From Comamonas sp. lk (GTDB taxonomy: Bacteria > Pseudomonadota > Gammaproteobacteria > Burkholderiales > Burkholderiaceae_C), in NCBI GenBank assembly GCA_945861345.1, contig CAMATX010000013.1, forward strand, positions 1-41,123: 41,123 nt of DNA, given 5' to 3'. The notes beneath the pieces are model-generated. The model had not been told where the DNA came from. It saw only the letters and a program-made list of their open reading frames with translations, and ran no database searches. A program made the translations under genes and the position numbers. Below, one piece after another: positions 17,271 through 26,217 of the stretch (positions are counted from its first letter, which is position 1; every line of letters starts with the position of its first letter).

Positions 17271-17308
17271 TTTTTTTGAAAAAAACCTGAAATTCGCAAG
17301 CGAATTTC
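17271..17308 (-). terminator. Hairpin with T-run, terminator-like on the minus strand
   Basis: GAAATTCGC (17289-17297), AA, GCGAATTTC (17300-17308) is a perfect 9-bp inverted repeat. Read on the minus strand it is followed by AGG and a run of seven T (17285-17279). Read on the plus strand it is followed only by ATTTCTGG. A TTTTTTTGAAAAAAA palindrome (17271-17285) adjoins it. It would stop minus-strand transcription, though no minus-strand gene now ends here; it could also serve weakly after nadA. Confidence 0.5.
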
Positions 17309-17379
17309 ATTTCTGGAAATTATTTATAAAATACATTACCATTGCCTAATGAAGTATTAAAACTAGGCAAGGGGGATGT

Positions 17380-20300
17380 ATGCAACACAGTCCAATACGC
17401 GGTGCGTCCGCGCAGCGCTGGCTTGGCATGGTCGTGGCGGCGCTGGCAATGTGCCTGGCCGTTGGGTGCGGCGGTGGCTCTACAGGTTCAACCGGTACCT
17501 CGAGCACTGGTGCATCGGGTACCAGTTCGCCAGGCGATGCGGCCGCAGCCCGCATTGCAGCGGCATTGCAGGCCGGTGACAGCAATTTGCTCAAAGCCGA
17601 AGACGCCGCGGCCGTCATTGCCGCCGCCCATACCAGCTTTCAGCAAACGGCGCGCACCCAAAAAGCTTTGTTAGACGCTTTCTACGTCAATGACAGCACC
17701 CGCTTTGAGTTAATCAGAGAAAGCTATATGGTGCAGCCGCTGCCGACCATGCTGGACCAGACCTTCCCGCTGGTGGTGGGCGACAAAGGCAATGTGCTCG
17801 CCTCGGTCAGTACTGTGGGAGGTGGTCGTATCGCCGGCTATGGCTACGACATTCTGTCTGGCTTTGACAAGAGCAATACCGTACAAGGCACCAGCCGCAG
17901 CAACCAGGATGCGCACCGGCCTGTGTTCAAGCGCGTTCTGGCTTGGCTGGTGGCCAATGACGCGGCGCGCGACCTGACGGCCGCCGCGCCCAGCAGCCTG
18001 GCTATTGCTTGGGGCAGCTTGCCCTTGGCATCGCCGGCGGCTTATTTGGATAGCACTGCGAGCACCAAACTGCGAAAACCCGCTGCTGTCGCTGGCATGG
18101 AGGCGCTGGGAGTCAAGTTCAATAACCTTAATTGTGATCCGCTCAGTGCGCCGATGGCCGACTGCGCCGCCAAAGCGCAGCTGGTGGTCATTGGCGCTAT
18201 CGACAGGCGCGCTGGCGTCGATCTGGCGACCCAACTCGCACGCATCCGGGCCATCGTGCAGGCCAAAATTCCGGTGCTCTATCTCAATGCGCATCCCGAT
18301 GGCGGTGCCCCCAATGACTACGCCCGCGCCGCCTTCGCCGATGACTATCCGCGACTCACAGCGCTAGGCTTTGCGGCGAGCGAAGAACCGGACCGGCGCA
18401 ATTACTACGCACTAGACCAAGTGGCTGAGGGGCTGGGCCTTGCCGTTCTCAAAGCCCGTACGTCGGTCTATGCCGATGTGGTGGCCCGCATCAGCAATAA
18501 CAATTTCACCAGCTACAACTGGGCCGACTGCCCCAACCAGGACAAATGCAGCAAGCCGGCCGCTTTTGTCGCCGAACTGGAAGCCCCCATGGGCTTGCTG
18601 CGCGATACGATCAATGGTCTGAACACCGCGGGCATCAATATTTTTGACAATGCGGCCAATTCGAAATCCTTGCCCTTGTGGGTGCTTTGGGCCGACACCT
18701 ACCGCAAAAATATCGTCTACCCGATTGATAAATCGACCAACCAGGCCGATTTCCAACGCGCCTATGTCGCCGATGCCTTGGTGGCCTATGTGCGGCCGGC
18801 CGGGTCCGCGCAAACCGATCTGGGAAATTTTCTGGGCAAAGAGGTCAGCAGCGTGACGGGCAGCGCAGATTTTGAAACCCTGACCGTCACCCTGCCTGGC
18901 AGTGACGGGTATACCGCCATAGGGCGGTTCGCCTTACCCGGCCAGCCCGTCACCGTGCAACTGCTCAGTCCAGCCCCTGCTGGGGTGTTTAATTATTTTT
19001 TCAATACGGCTATTGAAGGAACCACCAAATATTTGAATGCCGCCGTCGACAGCAACGGTAACCAGCTGCCTGGCACCGGATACCGTCGGCCGCTTTATCT
19101 GAACAGTCCGGATTTTTCGCTCTCGGCGCAGTCGTCCACCGTGGTCAGCCCCTATGGCGGCCCGATACTGTTGCGCTTTGCCGGCGCGCAGGATGCGAGC
19201 ATTAGCGTGCGCATCAAGGGCGCTGCCCGCCATCCCTTTTACGATACCACCCAAGGTACGCCCGACGCGGCTGCATTTTTCAGCGATGTCAAATCGACCA
19301 AGCTGGGCTGGCTGGAAATTAAAACTCCTGGCATGGAGATCCATTCGCTTGCCAGCATGGCGTTTAATTTTTTGTCGCCTAAGCCAGGCGATACCGCTGC
19401 CACGGTATATCCCAATCCCAAATCAGCCTATTACAGCAACCAAGGCGGAATCAATATGGCCAAGTATTTGGACGAGGCCAAGCATTTTGTGATGGACGAT
19501 GCCTACCAATTGGCGGGTTTTCAGTCGCGGGGTTTACTCCTACCTACGGGTGTCAGCACATTTTGCGCAGACAAGGGCTGGGATTGCACCAATGCCAGCC
19601 TGCACAAGCCTCCTACCGCTTTGCATTACCACATTGATTTTGCGGCGGTGTGCGGGTCCATGTGCTCCACCAATCCGATTACGTCCAATGCTGCTTTTGA
19701 CCCGCGTGGCTGGGGTGAAAGCCATGAACTCGGCCACCGGTTGCAGGCACTTTATGTTTACGGCGGCATGAGTTCGGAAGTGTCGAACAATATATTTCCC
19801 CTGCACAAACGCTGGCGCCTCTTGCGTGAACTCGGCCGCGATGCCATTGGGTATGAAAATGGACTGGGCGAAACCCAAACCGTATTTGACATGCTTAAGG
19901 CGGCATCTAAATTAGCGCCCGCAGACCAGGTGGCCACCATCAAAGCGCAGCTGTGGACCGATGCGTCCTATGCGGCGCAAAACCGCGCACGGCTGTATTT
20001 TTATGTGCAATGGGTATTGATTTACTACGAGGCCTTGAAAGCCAAAAATACCACCTGGACCGATGCCCAGTTATGGAGCCAGGCCTGGGATGTTTTCCCC
20101 TTGCTTTATTTGCAGCAACGCCAGATCGCCGGCCTGACTGCGGCCAACTGGGATGCCAATAAAGTGAAATTTGGCTTTGCGGCCAACGAGCCGTATTTGG
20201 CGACCCGGCTGAGCGATACCCTGAGTTACCACGACTATTTACTCACCGCTCTGAGTTTTATCACCGGTCGCAATCAGAGTACCCTGTTCAATATGTGGGG

Positions 20301-20523
20301 AATTCAAACCTCGGCCACGGCCCAAGCCCAAGTGGCGAGCAAAAACTACCCCCTGCAGCCGGCCAAGTTTTACGCCGTGGTTTGCAGCGATGACTTCCGT
20401 TCCTACCAGGCCGTGGACATGACGGCGGCCCAGCCCGCTTTGCCCTGGGTGGGCGCCTTTAGCAGCGCCTCGGCCAATCTGGCGGCATGCAATGCAGCAA
20501 GCGCCCGCTTGCCCGCACCCTAA
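17380..20523 (+). CDS. ImpA/M60-like zinc metallopeptidase, predicted lipoprotein
   Basis: A 1047-residue secreted protein. The N-terminus has a hydrophobic signal (about 14-29) ending LAVGC (Cys30), a slightly unusual lipobox, then a Gly/Ser/Thr linker, so it is probably anchored to an outer membrane. The zinc motif is HELGH (782-786), followed by SSEVSNNIF with Glu800 as likely third ligand; this spacing is typical of M60-like and ImpA-type peptidases. Family knowledge: P. aeruginosa ImpA cleaves O-glycosylated mucin-type proteins, and M60-like enzymes act on glycoproteins; the substrate here is not known. The gene has a clear GGGGGATGT ribosome-binding site and an AT-rich leader. It uses more AT-ending codons than its neighbours, suggesting transfer. 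No secretion partner is adjacent. Confidence 0.82.
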   Translation: MQHSPIRGASAQRWLGMVVAALAMCLAVGCGGGSTGSTGTSSTGASGTSSPGDAAAARIAAALQAGDSNLLKAEDAAAVIAAAHTSFQQTARTQKALLDAFYVNDSTRFELIRESYMVQPLPTMLDQTFPLVVGDKGNVLASVSTVGGGRIAGYGYDILSGFDKSNTVQGTSRSNQDAHRPVFKRVLAWLVANDAARDLTAAAPSSLAIAWGSLPLASPAAYLDSTASTKLRKPAAVAGMEALGVKFNNLNCDPLSAPMADCAAKAQLVVIGAIDRRAGVDLATQLARIRAIVQAKIPVLYLNAHPDGGAPNDYARAAFADDYPRLTALGFAASEEPDRRNYYALDQVAEGLGLAVLKARTSVYADVVARISNNNFTSYNWADCPNQDKCSKPAAFVAELEAPMGLLRDTINGLNTAGINIFDNAANSKSLPLWVLWADTYRKNIVYPIDKSTNQADFQRAYVADALVAYVRPAGSAQTDLGNFLGKEVSSVTGSADFETLTVTLPGSDGYTAIGRFALPGQPVTVQLLSPAPAGVFNYFFNTAIEGTTKYLNAAVDSNGNQLPGTGYRRPLYLNSPDFSLSAQSSTVVSPYGGPILLRFAGAQDASISVRIKGAARHPFYDTTQGTPDAAAFFSDVKSTKLGWLEIKTPGMEIHSLASMAFNFLSPKPGDTAATVYPNPKSAYYSNQGGINMAKYLDEAKHFVMDDAYQLAGFQSRGLLLPTGVSTFCADKGWDCTNASLHKPPTALHYHIDFAAVCGSMCSTNPITSNAAFDPRGWGESHELGHRLQALYVYGGMSSEVSNNIFPLHKRWRLLRELGRDAIGYENGLGETQTVFDMLKAASKLAPADQVATIKAQLWTDASYAAQNRARLYFYVQWVLIYYEALKAKNTTWTDAQLWSQAWDVFPLLYLQQRQIAGLTAANWDANKVKFGFAANEPYLATRLSDTLSYHDYLLTALSFITGRNQSTLFNMWGIQTSATAQAQVASKNYPLQPAKFYAVVCSDDFRSYQAVDMTAAQPALPWVGAFSSASANLAACNAASARLPAP

Positions 20524-20545
20524 ATTTTGGAAATACGGCAAGCGC

Positions 20546-21196
20546 TTACACAGTGCTGATGCCGTTTGGCCCCAGCTGCAGCACCCGGTCAGCATCGCGG
20601 GCGGCCGCGTCCGAGTGCGTTACCAACACCAGTGCGGCGCCTTGGGCGCGGCATTGGGCGCGCAGCGCGTCCATCACTACGGCGGCGGTGCTCGGATCTA
20701 AATTGCCTGTGGGCTCGTCGGCCAGCAACAGGCCAGGCCGATGCACCAAGGCGCGGGCGATCGCCACGCGCTGCAGCTGCCCGCCGCTGAGCGTCTGCGG
20801 CAGGCGCGCGCCCAGACCGTCCAGACCCACGGCCTGCAGCATGGCCTGCACGTGCTGCGCATCGGGCGTGCCCAAAAGCAGCAGGGGCAGACCCACGTTT
20901 TGGGCCACATCTAAGTGCGGCAGCACATGAAATGCCTGAAAAACAAAGCCAATATCTTTGCGCCGCAGCCCGGCCAGTGCCGTTTCATCCAGGGCGCCCA
21001 GGTCTTGCCCGTTGAGCGTGACGCTGCCGCTGTCCCAGCGGTCCAGGCCCGCCATGCAGTTGAGCAAGGTGGATTTGCCCACGCCCGATTCGCCCCGGAT
21101 GGCCACAAACTCGCCTGCCTGCACTTGCAGCGACACCTGGCTGAACACCGATTTGTCGCCATAGCGTTTGCACAACTGGTCAATCACTAAGCGCAT
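20546..21196 (-). CDS. ABC transporter ATPase, LolD/MacB family, no permease in view
   Basis: A 216-residue ATP-binding subunit. Walker A is GESGVGKST (about 34-42), the signature is LSGGQLQR and Walker B is [12 protein letters not shown], the form typical of the LolD/FtsE/MacB group. These work with FtsX/MacB-type permeases in lipoprotein release or export. The start MRLVID (21194-21196) is fixed by homology; the frame continues upstream within miaA. It overlaps the miaA stop by 10 nt. Downstream there is only the convergent ImpA-like gene 22 nt away, so no permease is adjacent within the window. Confidence 0.87.
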   Translation of the reverse strand: MRLVIDQLCKRYGDKSVFSQVSLQVQAGEFVAIRGESGVGKSTLLNCMAGLDRWDSGSVTLNGQDLGALDETALAGLRRKDIGFVFQAFHVLPHLDVAQNVGLPLLLLGTPDAQHVQAMLQAVGLDGLGARLPQTLSGGQLQRVAIARALVHRPGLLLADEPTGNLDPSTAAVVMDALRAQCRAQGAALVLVTHSDAAARDADRVLQLGPNGISTV

Positions 21197-22152
21197 GTTC
21201 GGTGGGTCTCTATCAGTGTGCGGGCGCAGGCCATGGTGTGCGCCAGGGCATTCTGGTGGTCGCAGGCGATGATGTGCCGATGCGGCATGGAGCGCAGCCA
21301 GGTGAGTTGGCGTTTGGCCAATTGGCGGGTCGCAAAAATGCCTTTGTCGCGCATCAGCGCGGGGCTGCTGTGCCCGTCCAGCATTTCCCAGACCTGACGG
21401 TAGCCCACGCAACGCATGGAGGGCAAGTCCGGATGCAAATCGCCGCGCGCGCGCAGGTCCCGCACTTCCTCGATCAGACCCAGATCGAGCATGGCGTCAA
21501 AGCGTTGTGCGATGCGCTCGTGCAGCCAGCTGCGCGCTTGTGGTTCCAGCGAAATCAAGGGCGCTGGGGCCGGGTCGTCGGCTGTCGCTGGCTTTCGTAG
21601 CTGCAACTGCGACAAGGGCACGCCCGCGCTGCGCCACACTTCCAGCGCACGCCCAATGCGCTGGCTGTCTGCGGGCGCCAGGCGGGCTGCCGTCACGGGG
21701 TCGACCTGGGCCAGTTGCGCATGCAGGGCCGGCCAGCCCTCGGTCAGCGCCTGGGCGGCAATGTCGGCGCGAATCTGCGGATCGGCGCCCGGCATGGCGT
21801 CCATGCCCTGGGCCAGCGCTTTGAAATACAGCATAGTGCCGCCCACCAGCACCGGCAGCTTTCCGCGCGCGCTGATGGCGCGTACCAGTGAGTCGGCATC
21901 GCGGGCAAAGTCGGCTGCGTTGTAGGCCTGCAGCGGGTCGCGAATATTGATCAGGTGGTGCGGCACTACTGCCAGTTCTTGGGCGCTGGGTTTGGCCGTG
22001 CCAATGTCCATGCCGCAATACACCAGGGCCGAGTCCACGCTGATGATTTCGCCGTCAAAGGCTTGCGCAATGGCCAAGGCTGCAGACGTTTTTCCGGCCG
22101 CCGTTGGGCCGGCAATGCACAGGTGAAAGGGCAGGGCTGCGCGGGGGTTCAT
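21187..22152 (-). CDS. miaA: tRNA dimethylallyltransferase
   Basis: Adds an isopentenyl group to A37 of tRNAs reading codons that begin with U, supporting reading-frame fidelity. The 321-residue protein has the P-loop [15 protein letters not shown], the [19 protein letters not shown] motif, [25 protein letters not shown] and [14 protein letters not shown], all diagnostic of MiaA. The start [10 protein letters not shown] at 22152 is preferred; fifteen upstream in-frame codons lie before the family core. The MATE gene ends 8 nt upstream and the ABC ATPase overlaps downstream, suggesting an operon mutL-MATE-miaA-ABC. Confidence 0.94.
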   Translation of the reverse strand: MNPRAALPFHLCIAGPTAAGKTSAALAIAQAFDGEIISVDSALVYCGMDIGTAKPSAQELAVVPHHLINIRDPLQAYNAADFARDADSLVRAISARGKLPVLVGGTMLYFKALAQGMDAMPGADPQIRADIAAQALTEGWPALHAQLAQVDPVTAARLAPADSQRIGRALEVWRSAGVPLSQLQLRKPATADDPAPAPLISLEPQARSWLHERIAQRFDAMLDLGLIEEVRDLRARGDLHPDLPSMRCVGYRQVWEMLDGHSSPALMRDKGIFATRQLAKRQLTWLRSMPHRHIIACDHQNALAHTMACARTLIETHRTCA

Positions 22153-22160
22153 GGCAGTGC

Positions 22161-23594
22161 TCAGCGCGGCGCGCTCGGGGCCAGGTCCTGCGCGCAATGC
22201 TGCTCAGAAATCAAACGCAGCATCCATGTCAGGCCAATCCCAGCAATCGTCAGGCCCAGCACCAGCGCCAGCCAAAAGCCGGTGGCCTGCATGGGCTGGT
22301 CGGGGCGCCAGGGCGCCCAGTGCGGGGCGATGCCCAGCACATAGCCCAGCGGCAGCGAGAAGCCCCAAAACGCCGTCAGGTGCAGCGCCATCGGCGGCCT
22401 CGTCACCTTGTAGCCCCGAATCGCGCCGCTCAAAACCACCTGCGCCGCGTCCGACAGCTGGAACACCGCCGCCAAAAACAGCAGCGGCACGGCCGCTGCA
22501 ATTACCTGCGCATCACGCGTATAAAACTGCGCAATCTCGTAGTCAAACACGCCGATGCACAGCGCCGAGACCACTGCAAAACTCAGGCCTGCGCCCAGGC
22601 CGGTCCAGGCGCGGTAGCGCGCCGCCATCGGGTCGCCCGCGCCCAGCGACTGACCCACGCGCGTGAGCACGCCCACGCTCAGGCTGAGCGGTACCATGAA
22701 CACCAGCGAGGCGAAATTGAGCGCAATTTGGTGGGCCGCAATCTGCGTGCTGCCAAAGCGCGCCACCAAGAGCGCAATCAGCGCAAAGGCGCTGGTTTCG
22801 GCGAAATAGGTCATGCCAATGGGCAGCCCTAAATACAGCAGGGTGCGCACCGTCGCCCAGTGCGGCCACTCAAAGCGGGCCAGCGGATAGGTGCGCCGGT
22901 GCGCCGGGCTCAGGCGGATCCACAGCAGCAGGCCGCCCAGATTGAACCAGACGCACAGCAGCGTAGACCAGGCGCAGCCCAAGCCGCCCTGGGGCGCAAA
23001 GCCGCCATGCCCAAAGACCAGTAACCAGTTGATCAAAACATTAAGCAGCAAGGCCGCCAGCGCCACCACCATCATCGGTTTGGTTTGGTTGATGCTGGCG
23101 CTGTAGCCGTACAGCACGCGGTAGCAGGCAAAGGCCGGCAACCCGAAGCTACAGATCTGCACAAAGCCACGCGCCACCTCGCGGGTGTAGGGCTCCAGGT
23201 CCATAGCGTCAAATATCAGCACACTGCTTTGCAAAACGGCGCCAGCCAAAACGCCCAGCAGCAGGCCTTTCCACAGTGCCTGACGCACCACGCGCGGGAT
23301 GGCGTCCAGCTCCTGGGCTCCCACATGGTGGGCCACTGTGGGGTTGACCGACATCAGCACGCCCATCAGCGTAATGATGACAATATTCCACACCGAGACG
23401 CCCAGCGAGACACCTGCCAAGTCTTGTGCCGACACATGGCCGGCCATGGCGACGTCGACCACGGACATGCCCACATTGGCCAGTTGCCCCACCAAAATCG
23501 GCCAGGACAGGCGCCACAGTGCGCGCAGCTCTGCGCGCAAGGCTTGCCACGGGGAAAGTGGTGCGGCTGCGGCACCCAAAGCGTCGACCCGCAT
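22161..23594 (-). CDS. MATE family multidrug/cation efflux transporter
   Basis: A 477-residue polytopic inner-membrane protein with about twelve hydrophobic segments. The N-terminus has [27 protein letters not shown], the MATE hallmark (compare NorM), and the second half repeats the fold with [24 protein letters not shown]. The family exports cationic drugs in exchange for sodium or protons; the substrate here cannot be told. It lies 4 nt after mutL and 8 nt before miaA, so it is probably co-transcribed with these housekeeping genes. Confidence 0.9.
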   Translation of the reverse strand: MRVDALGAAAAPLSPWQALRAELRALWRLSWPILVGQLANVGMSVVDVAMAGHVSAQDLAGVSLGVSVWNIVIITLMGVLMSVNPTVAHHVGAQELDAIPRVVRQALWKGLLLGVLAGAVLQSSVLIFDAMDLEPYTREVARGFVQICSFGLPAFACYRVLYGYSASINQTKPMMVVALAALLLNVLINWLLVFGHGGFAPQGGLGCAWSTLLCVWFNLGGLLLWIRLSPAHRRTYPLARFEWPHWATVRTLLYLGLPIGMTYFAETSAFALIALLVARFGSTQIAAHQIALNFASLVFMVPLSLSVGVLTRVGQSLGAGDPMAARYRAWTGLGAGLSFAVVSALCIGVFDYEIAQFYTRDAQVIAAAVPLLFLAAVFQLSDAAQVVLSGAIRGYKVTRPPMALHLTAFWGFSLPLGYVLGIAPHWAPWRPDQPMQATGFWLALVLGLTIAGIGLTWMLRLISEQHCAQDLAPSAPR

Positions 23595-23598
23595 CGCC

Positions 23599-25521
23599 TT
23601 AGCGTCCGCGCATAAACCATTTGTCCAGATCGGCCACGCTGATCTGGCGCCAGGTGGGGCGCCCGTGGTTGCACTGGTCGCTGCGCTCGGTCACTTCCAT
23701 TTGGCGCAGCAAGGCGTTCATCTCATCGAGGTTCAGGCGCCGGTTGGCCCGTACGGCGCCATGGCAGGCCATGGTGGACAAAATCTCGTCCTGTGCGCGC
23801 TCCAGCACAGTGCTGGCATCGTGCTGGGCCAGCTCGGCCAGCACACTGCGCGCCAGCGCCACCGCGTCGCCTTGGGCTAGGCTGCTGGGCACGGCCCGCA
23901 CCGCCAGCGTGACCGGCGAAAACGCGCCCACCTCCAGGCCCAGCGCGTGCAGCGTCTCCGCGTGGGCCTCGGCCGTGGCCGACTCTGCGGGGGTGGCGGC
24001 GAAGGTGGCAGGAATGAGCAAGGGCTGGCTCGCCATCGGCGCGGCCTGCGCGCCAGCTTCTTGGCGGCTATGCCACTGCGCCTTGAGCCGCTCGTACACG
24101 ATGCGTTCGTGGGCGGCGTGCATATCCACCACGATCAGGCCTTGTGCGTTTTCGGCCAGGATGTAAATGCCTTGCAGCTGCGCCAGCGCCCGGCCCAAAG
24201 GCCAGTCCTGGGGCGCTTGGTCCGCCTCGGGTGCGGACCTTGGTGCCTCAGCCAGTGGCGCCTTGGCAGGCGTGCGGTTCCACAAAGCGGCCAGATCGCG
24301 CACCGGCTGGCCAGCGGGCGCGGTAGGCGCAAAGGCCATGCCCTGCTGGCGCATATAGGGCGCAACCGCAGGGGCCGCGATGCTGGGCGGCCAAGGCGCG
24401 CTGGCTTCATCGCCGACTGCGGTGGGCGCCAAGGCGTTGCCCGCGTCGGCGCGTCCGGCGCGGGGCGCAGCCAGGGCCTCTTCGGCGGCGTGGCGCACGG
24501 CCTGGTGCACCTCGCGGCTGTCCCGAAAACGCACTTCGATCTTGGTCGGGTGCACGTTCACGTCCACCCGCGTCGGGTCCATGTCCAGGTACAGGGCGTA
24601 AACCGGCTGGCGCTGGCCGTGCAGCACGTCCTCGTAAGCGCTGCGGGCGGCGTGGGTCAGCACCTTGTCGCGCACAAAGCGGCCGTTCACATAGCAAAAC
24701 TGCTGGTCGGCGCGAGCACGGGCGGCGTCCGGAATGCCCACCCGCCCCCAGACGCGGATGCTGCGCGCACCTTGGCCGCTGGGGTCTTGCGCGCTGGCCG
24801 GGCTGTGCCAATCAAGTGCAATGGACTGGGCCAAAAACTCCCGCCCCAGCACGTCGGCCAGGCGTCGCTCCAAAGCTTCGCTGCCCAGGCCGCACTGCGG
24901 CCACTGCGCGACCAACTTGCCTTCATGCCAAATCGCAAAACCCACATCGGGCCGGGCCAGCGCGTGGCGGCGCACCGATTCGATGCAATGGGCCAGCTCG
25001 GTGGCATCGGTTTTCAGAAACTTGCGCCGCGCCGGGGTGCTGTAAAAAAGCTCTTTGACTTCCACCGTGGTGCCGGTCTCGCGGGCGATGGGGCGCAGCT
25101 CGCCGGTGCGCCCGTCCAGGGCAAAGGCCTGCGACTGACCGGTGGCGCGCGAGTGGATGGCGCAATCGGCAATGGCGTTGATGGCCGCCAGCGCCTCCCC
25201 TCGAAAGCCCATGGTGGCCACCGATTCGAGGTCCTGCAAGCTGCCGATTTTGCTAGTGGCGTGGCGCTCAAAGGCCAGGGGCAACTCGGCGCGCTCGATG
25301 CCGATGCCATCGTCTTCCACCGCGATCAGGCGCACGCCACCGGCCAGCAGGCGTACCTGAATGGTGTGCGCGCCGGCATCGAGCGCGTTGTCCACCAATT
25401 CGCGCACCACCGAGGCCGGGCGTTCTACCACCTCGCCAGCGGCAATCTGGCTGATCAAGGTGTCGGGCAGGGGCCGTATCGGGCGGCGCGGGCGGGGGCT
25501 GGGCAGGGTCACGCCGGGCAT
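23599..25521 (-). CDS. mutL: DNA mismatch repair protein MutL, endonuclease-type
   Basis: Links MutS mismatch recognition to strand removal. The 640-residue protein has the GHKL ATPase motifs IAAGEVVERPASVVRELVDNALDAGA, VEDDGIGI and MGFRGEALAAI at the N-terminus, then a Pro/Ala-rich linker. The C-terminal dimerisation domain carries DMHAAHERIVYE (466-477), the metal-dependent nicking motif usually written DQHAxxERxxYE, plus ACHGAVRAN and CNHGRPT (from Cys617). MutL of this type nicks DNA itself, unlike that of E. coli, which needs MutH. The start MPGVTLPS (25519-25521) is chosen over the upstream codon at 25569. Divergent from dedA with only 32 nt between. Confidence 0.94.
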   Translation of the reverse strand: MPGVTLPSPRPRRPIRPLPDTLISQIAAGEVVERPASVVRELVDNALDAGAHTIQVRLLAGGVRLIAVEDDGIGIERAELPLAFERHATSKIGSLQDLESVATMGFRGEALAAINAIADCAIHSRATGQSQAFALDGRTGELRPIARETGTTVEVKELFYSTPARRKFLKTDATELAHCIESVRRHALARPDVGFAIWHEGKLVAQWPQCGLGSEALERRLADVLGREFLAQSIALDWHSPASAQDPSGQGARSIRVWGRVGIPDAARARADQQFCYVNGRFVRDKVLTHAARSAYEDVLHGQRQPVYALYLDMDPTRVDVNVHPTKIEVRFRDSREVHQAVRHAAEEALAAPRAGRADAGNALAPTAVGDEASAPWPPSIAAPAVAPYMRQQGMAFAPTAPAGQPVRDLAALWNRTPAKAPLAEAPRSAPEADQAPQDWPLGRALAQLQGIYILAENAQGLIVVDMHAAHERIVYERLKAQWHSRQEAGAQAAPMASQPLLIPATFAATPAESATAEAHAETLHALGLEVGAFSPVTLAVRAVPSSLAQGDAVALARSVLAELAQHDASTVLERAQDEILSTMACHGAVRANRRLNLDEMNALLRQMEVTERSDQCNHGRPTWRQISVADLDKWFMRGR

Positions 25522-25553
25522 TGTAGGTGGGGGGTGGCGGCGATAATGGGCGC

Positions 25554-26213
25554 ATGGAAATAGCTGCACAACTGCTCGACTTCGTACTGCACGTCGACAG
25601 GCACCTCGAAATTTTTGTCAGCCAGTACGGCATGTGGGTCTATGCGCTGCTGTTTTTGATCATCTTTGTGGAGACCGGTCTGGTCGTCATGCCCTTTTTG
25701 CCGGGCGACTCGCTGCTCTTTGTGGTGGGTGCTATGTGCGGTGTCGGGCTGATGGAATACTCGCTGGTGGTGCCGCTTTTGCTGGCCGCCGCCGTGCTGG
25801 GCAACCAGACCAACTACACCCTAGGTCGCTACTTTGGCGCGCGGGTGTTTCAGTGGCAAGACTCGCGCTTTTTCAACAAAGCTGCTTTTGATCAGGCGCA
25901 TGCTTTTTACGAGCGCTACGGCGGCATTACCCTGGTGGCAGCGCGCTTTATGCCGTTTGCGCGCACATTTGCGCCCTTTGTGGGTGGTGTGGCGAATATG
26001 ACCCGCGCGAAGTTCACGTTTTTTGATGTCTTGGGCGGTTTCTTGTGGGTTGTTGGTATCGTCACCGTAGGCTATTTTTTCGGCAACATCCCTTGGGTCA
26101 AACAACACCTGGACAAAATCATTTGGGCCATGATATTTGTGCCTGGCTTGCTGGTGCTAATCGGTGCTTGGCGCGCGCGCAGGGCGGCTGTATCGACTGC
26201 CGCCAAGCACTAG
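25554..26213 (+). CDS. DedA family (SNARE-associated/VTT-type) membrane protein
   Basis: A 219-residue inner-membrane protein. It has the DedA hallmarks ETGLVVMPFLPGDSLLF (about 44-60), the GNQTNYTLGRYFGARVF stretch, FYERYGGITLVAARFMPFARTFAPFVGGVANM, and a C-terminal hydrophobic hairpin. DedA proteins have been linked to undecaprenyl-phosphate or phospholipid flipping and to envelope proton-motive-force homeostasis; the precise role of this member is unknown. The start is set at 25554 (MEIAAQLL). The stop lies 4 nt from the convergent MFS gene. Confidence 0.92.
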   Translation: MEIAAQLLDFVLHVDRHLEIFVSQYGMWVYALLFLIIFVETGLVVMPFLPGDSLLFVVGAMCGVGLMEYSLVVPLLLAAAVLGNQTNYTLGRYFGARVFQWQDSRFFNKAAFDQAHAFYERYGGITLVAARFMPFARTFAPFVGGVANMTRAKFTFFDVLGGFLWVVGIVTVGYFFGNIPWVKQHLDKIIWAMIFVPGLLVLIGAWRARRAAVSTAAKH

Positions 26214-26217
26214 CGCG

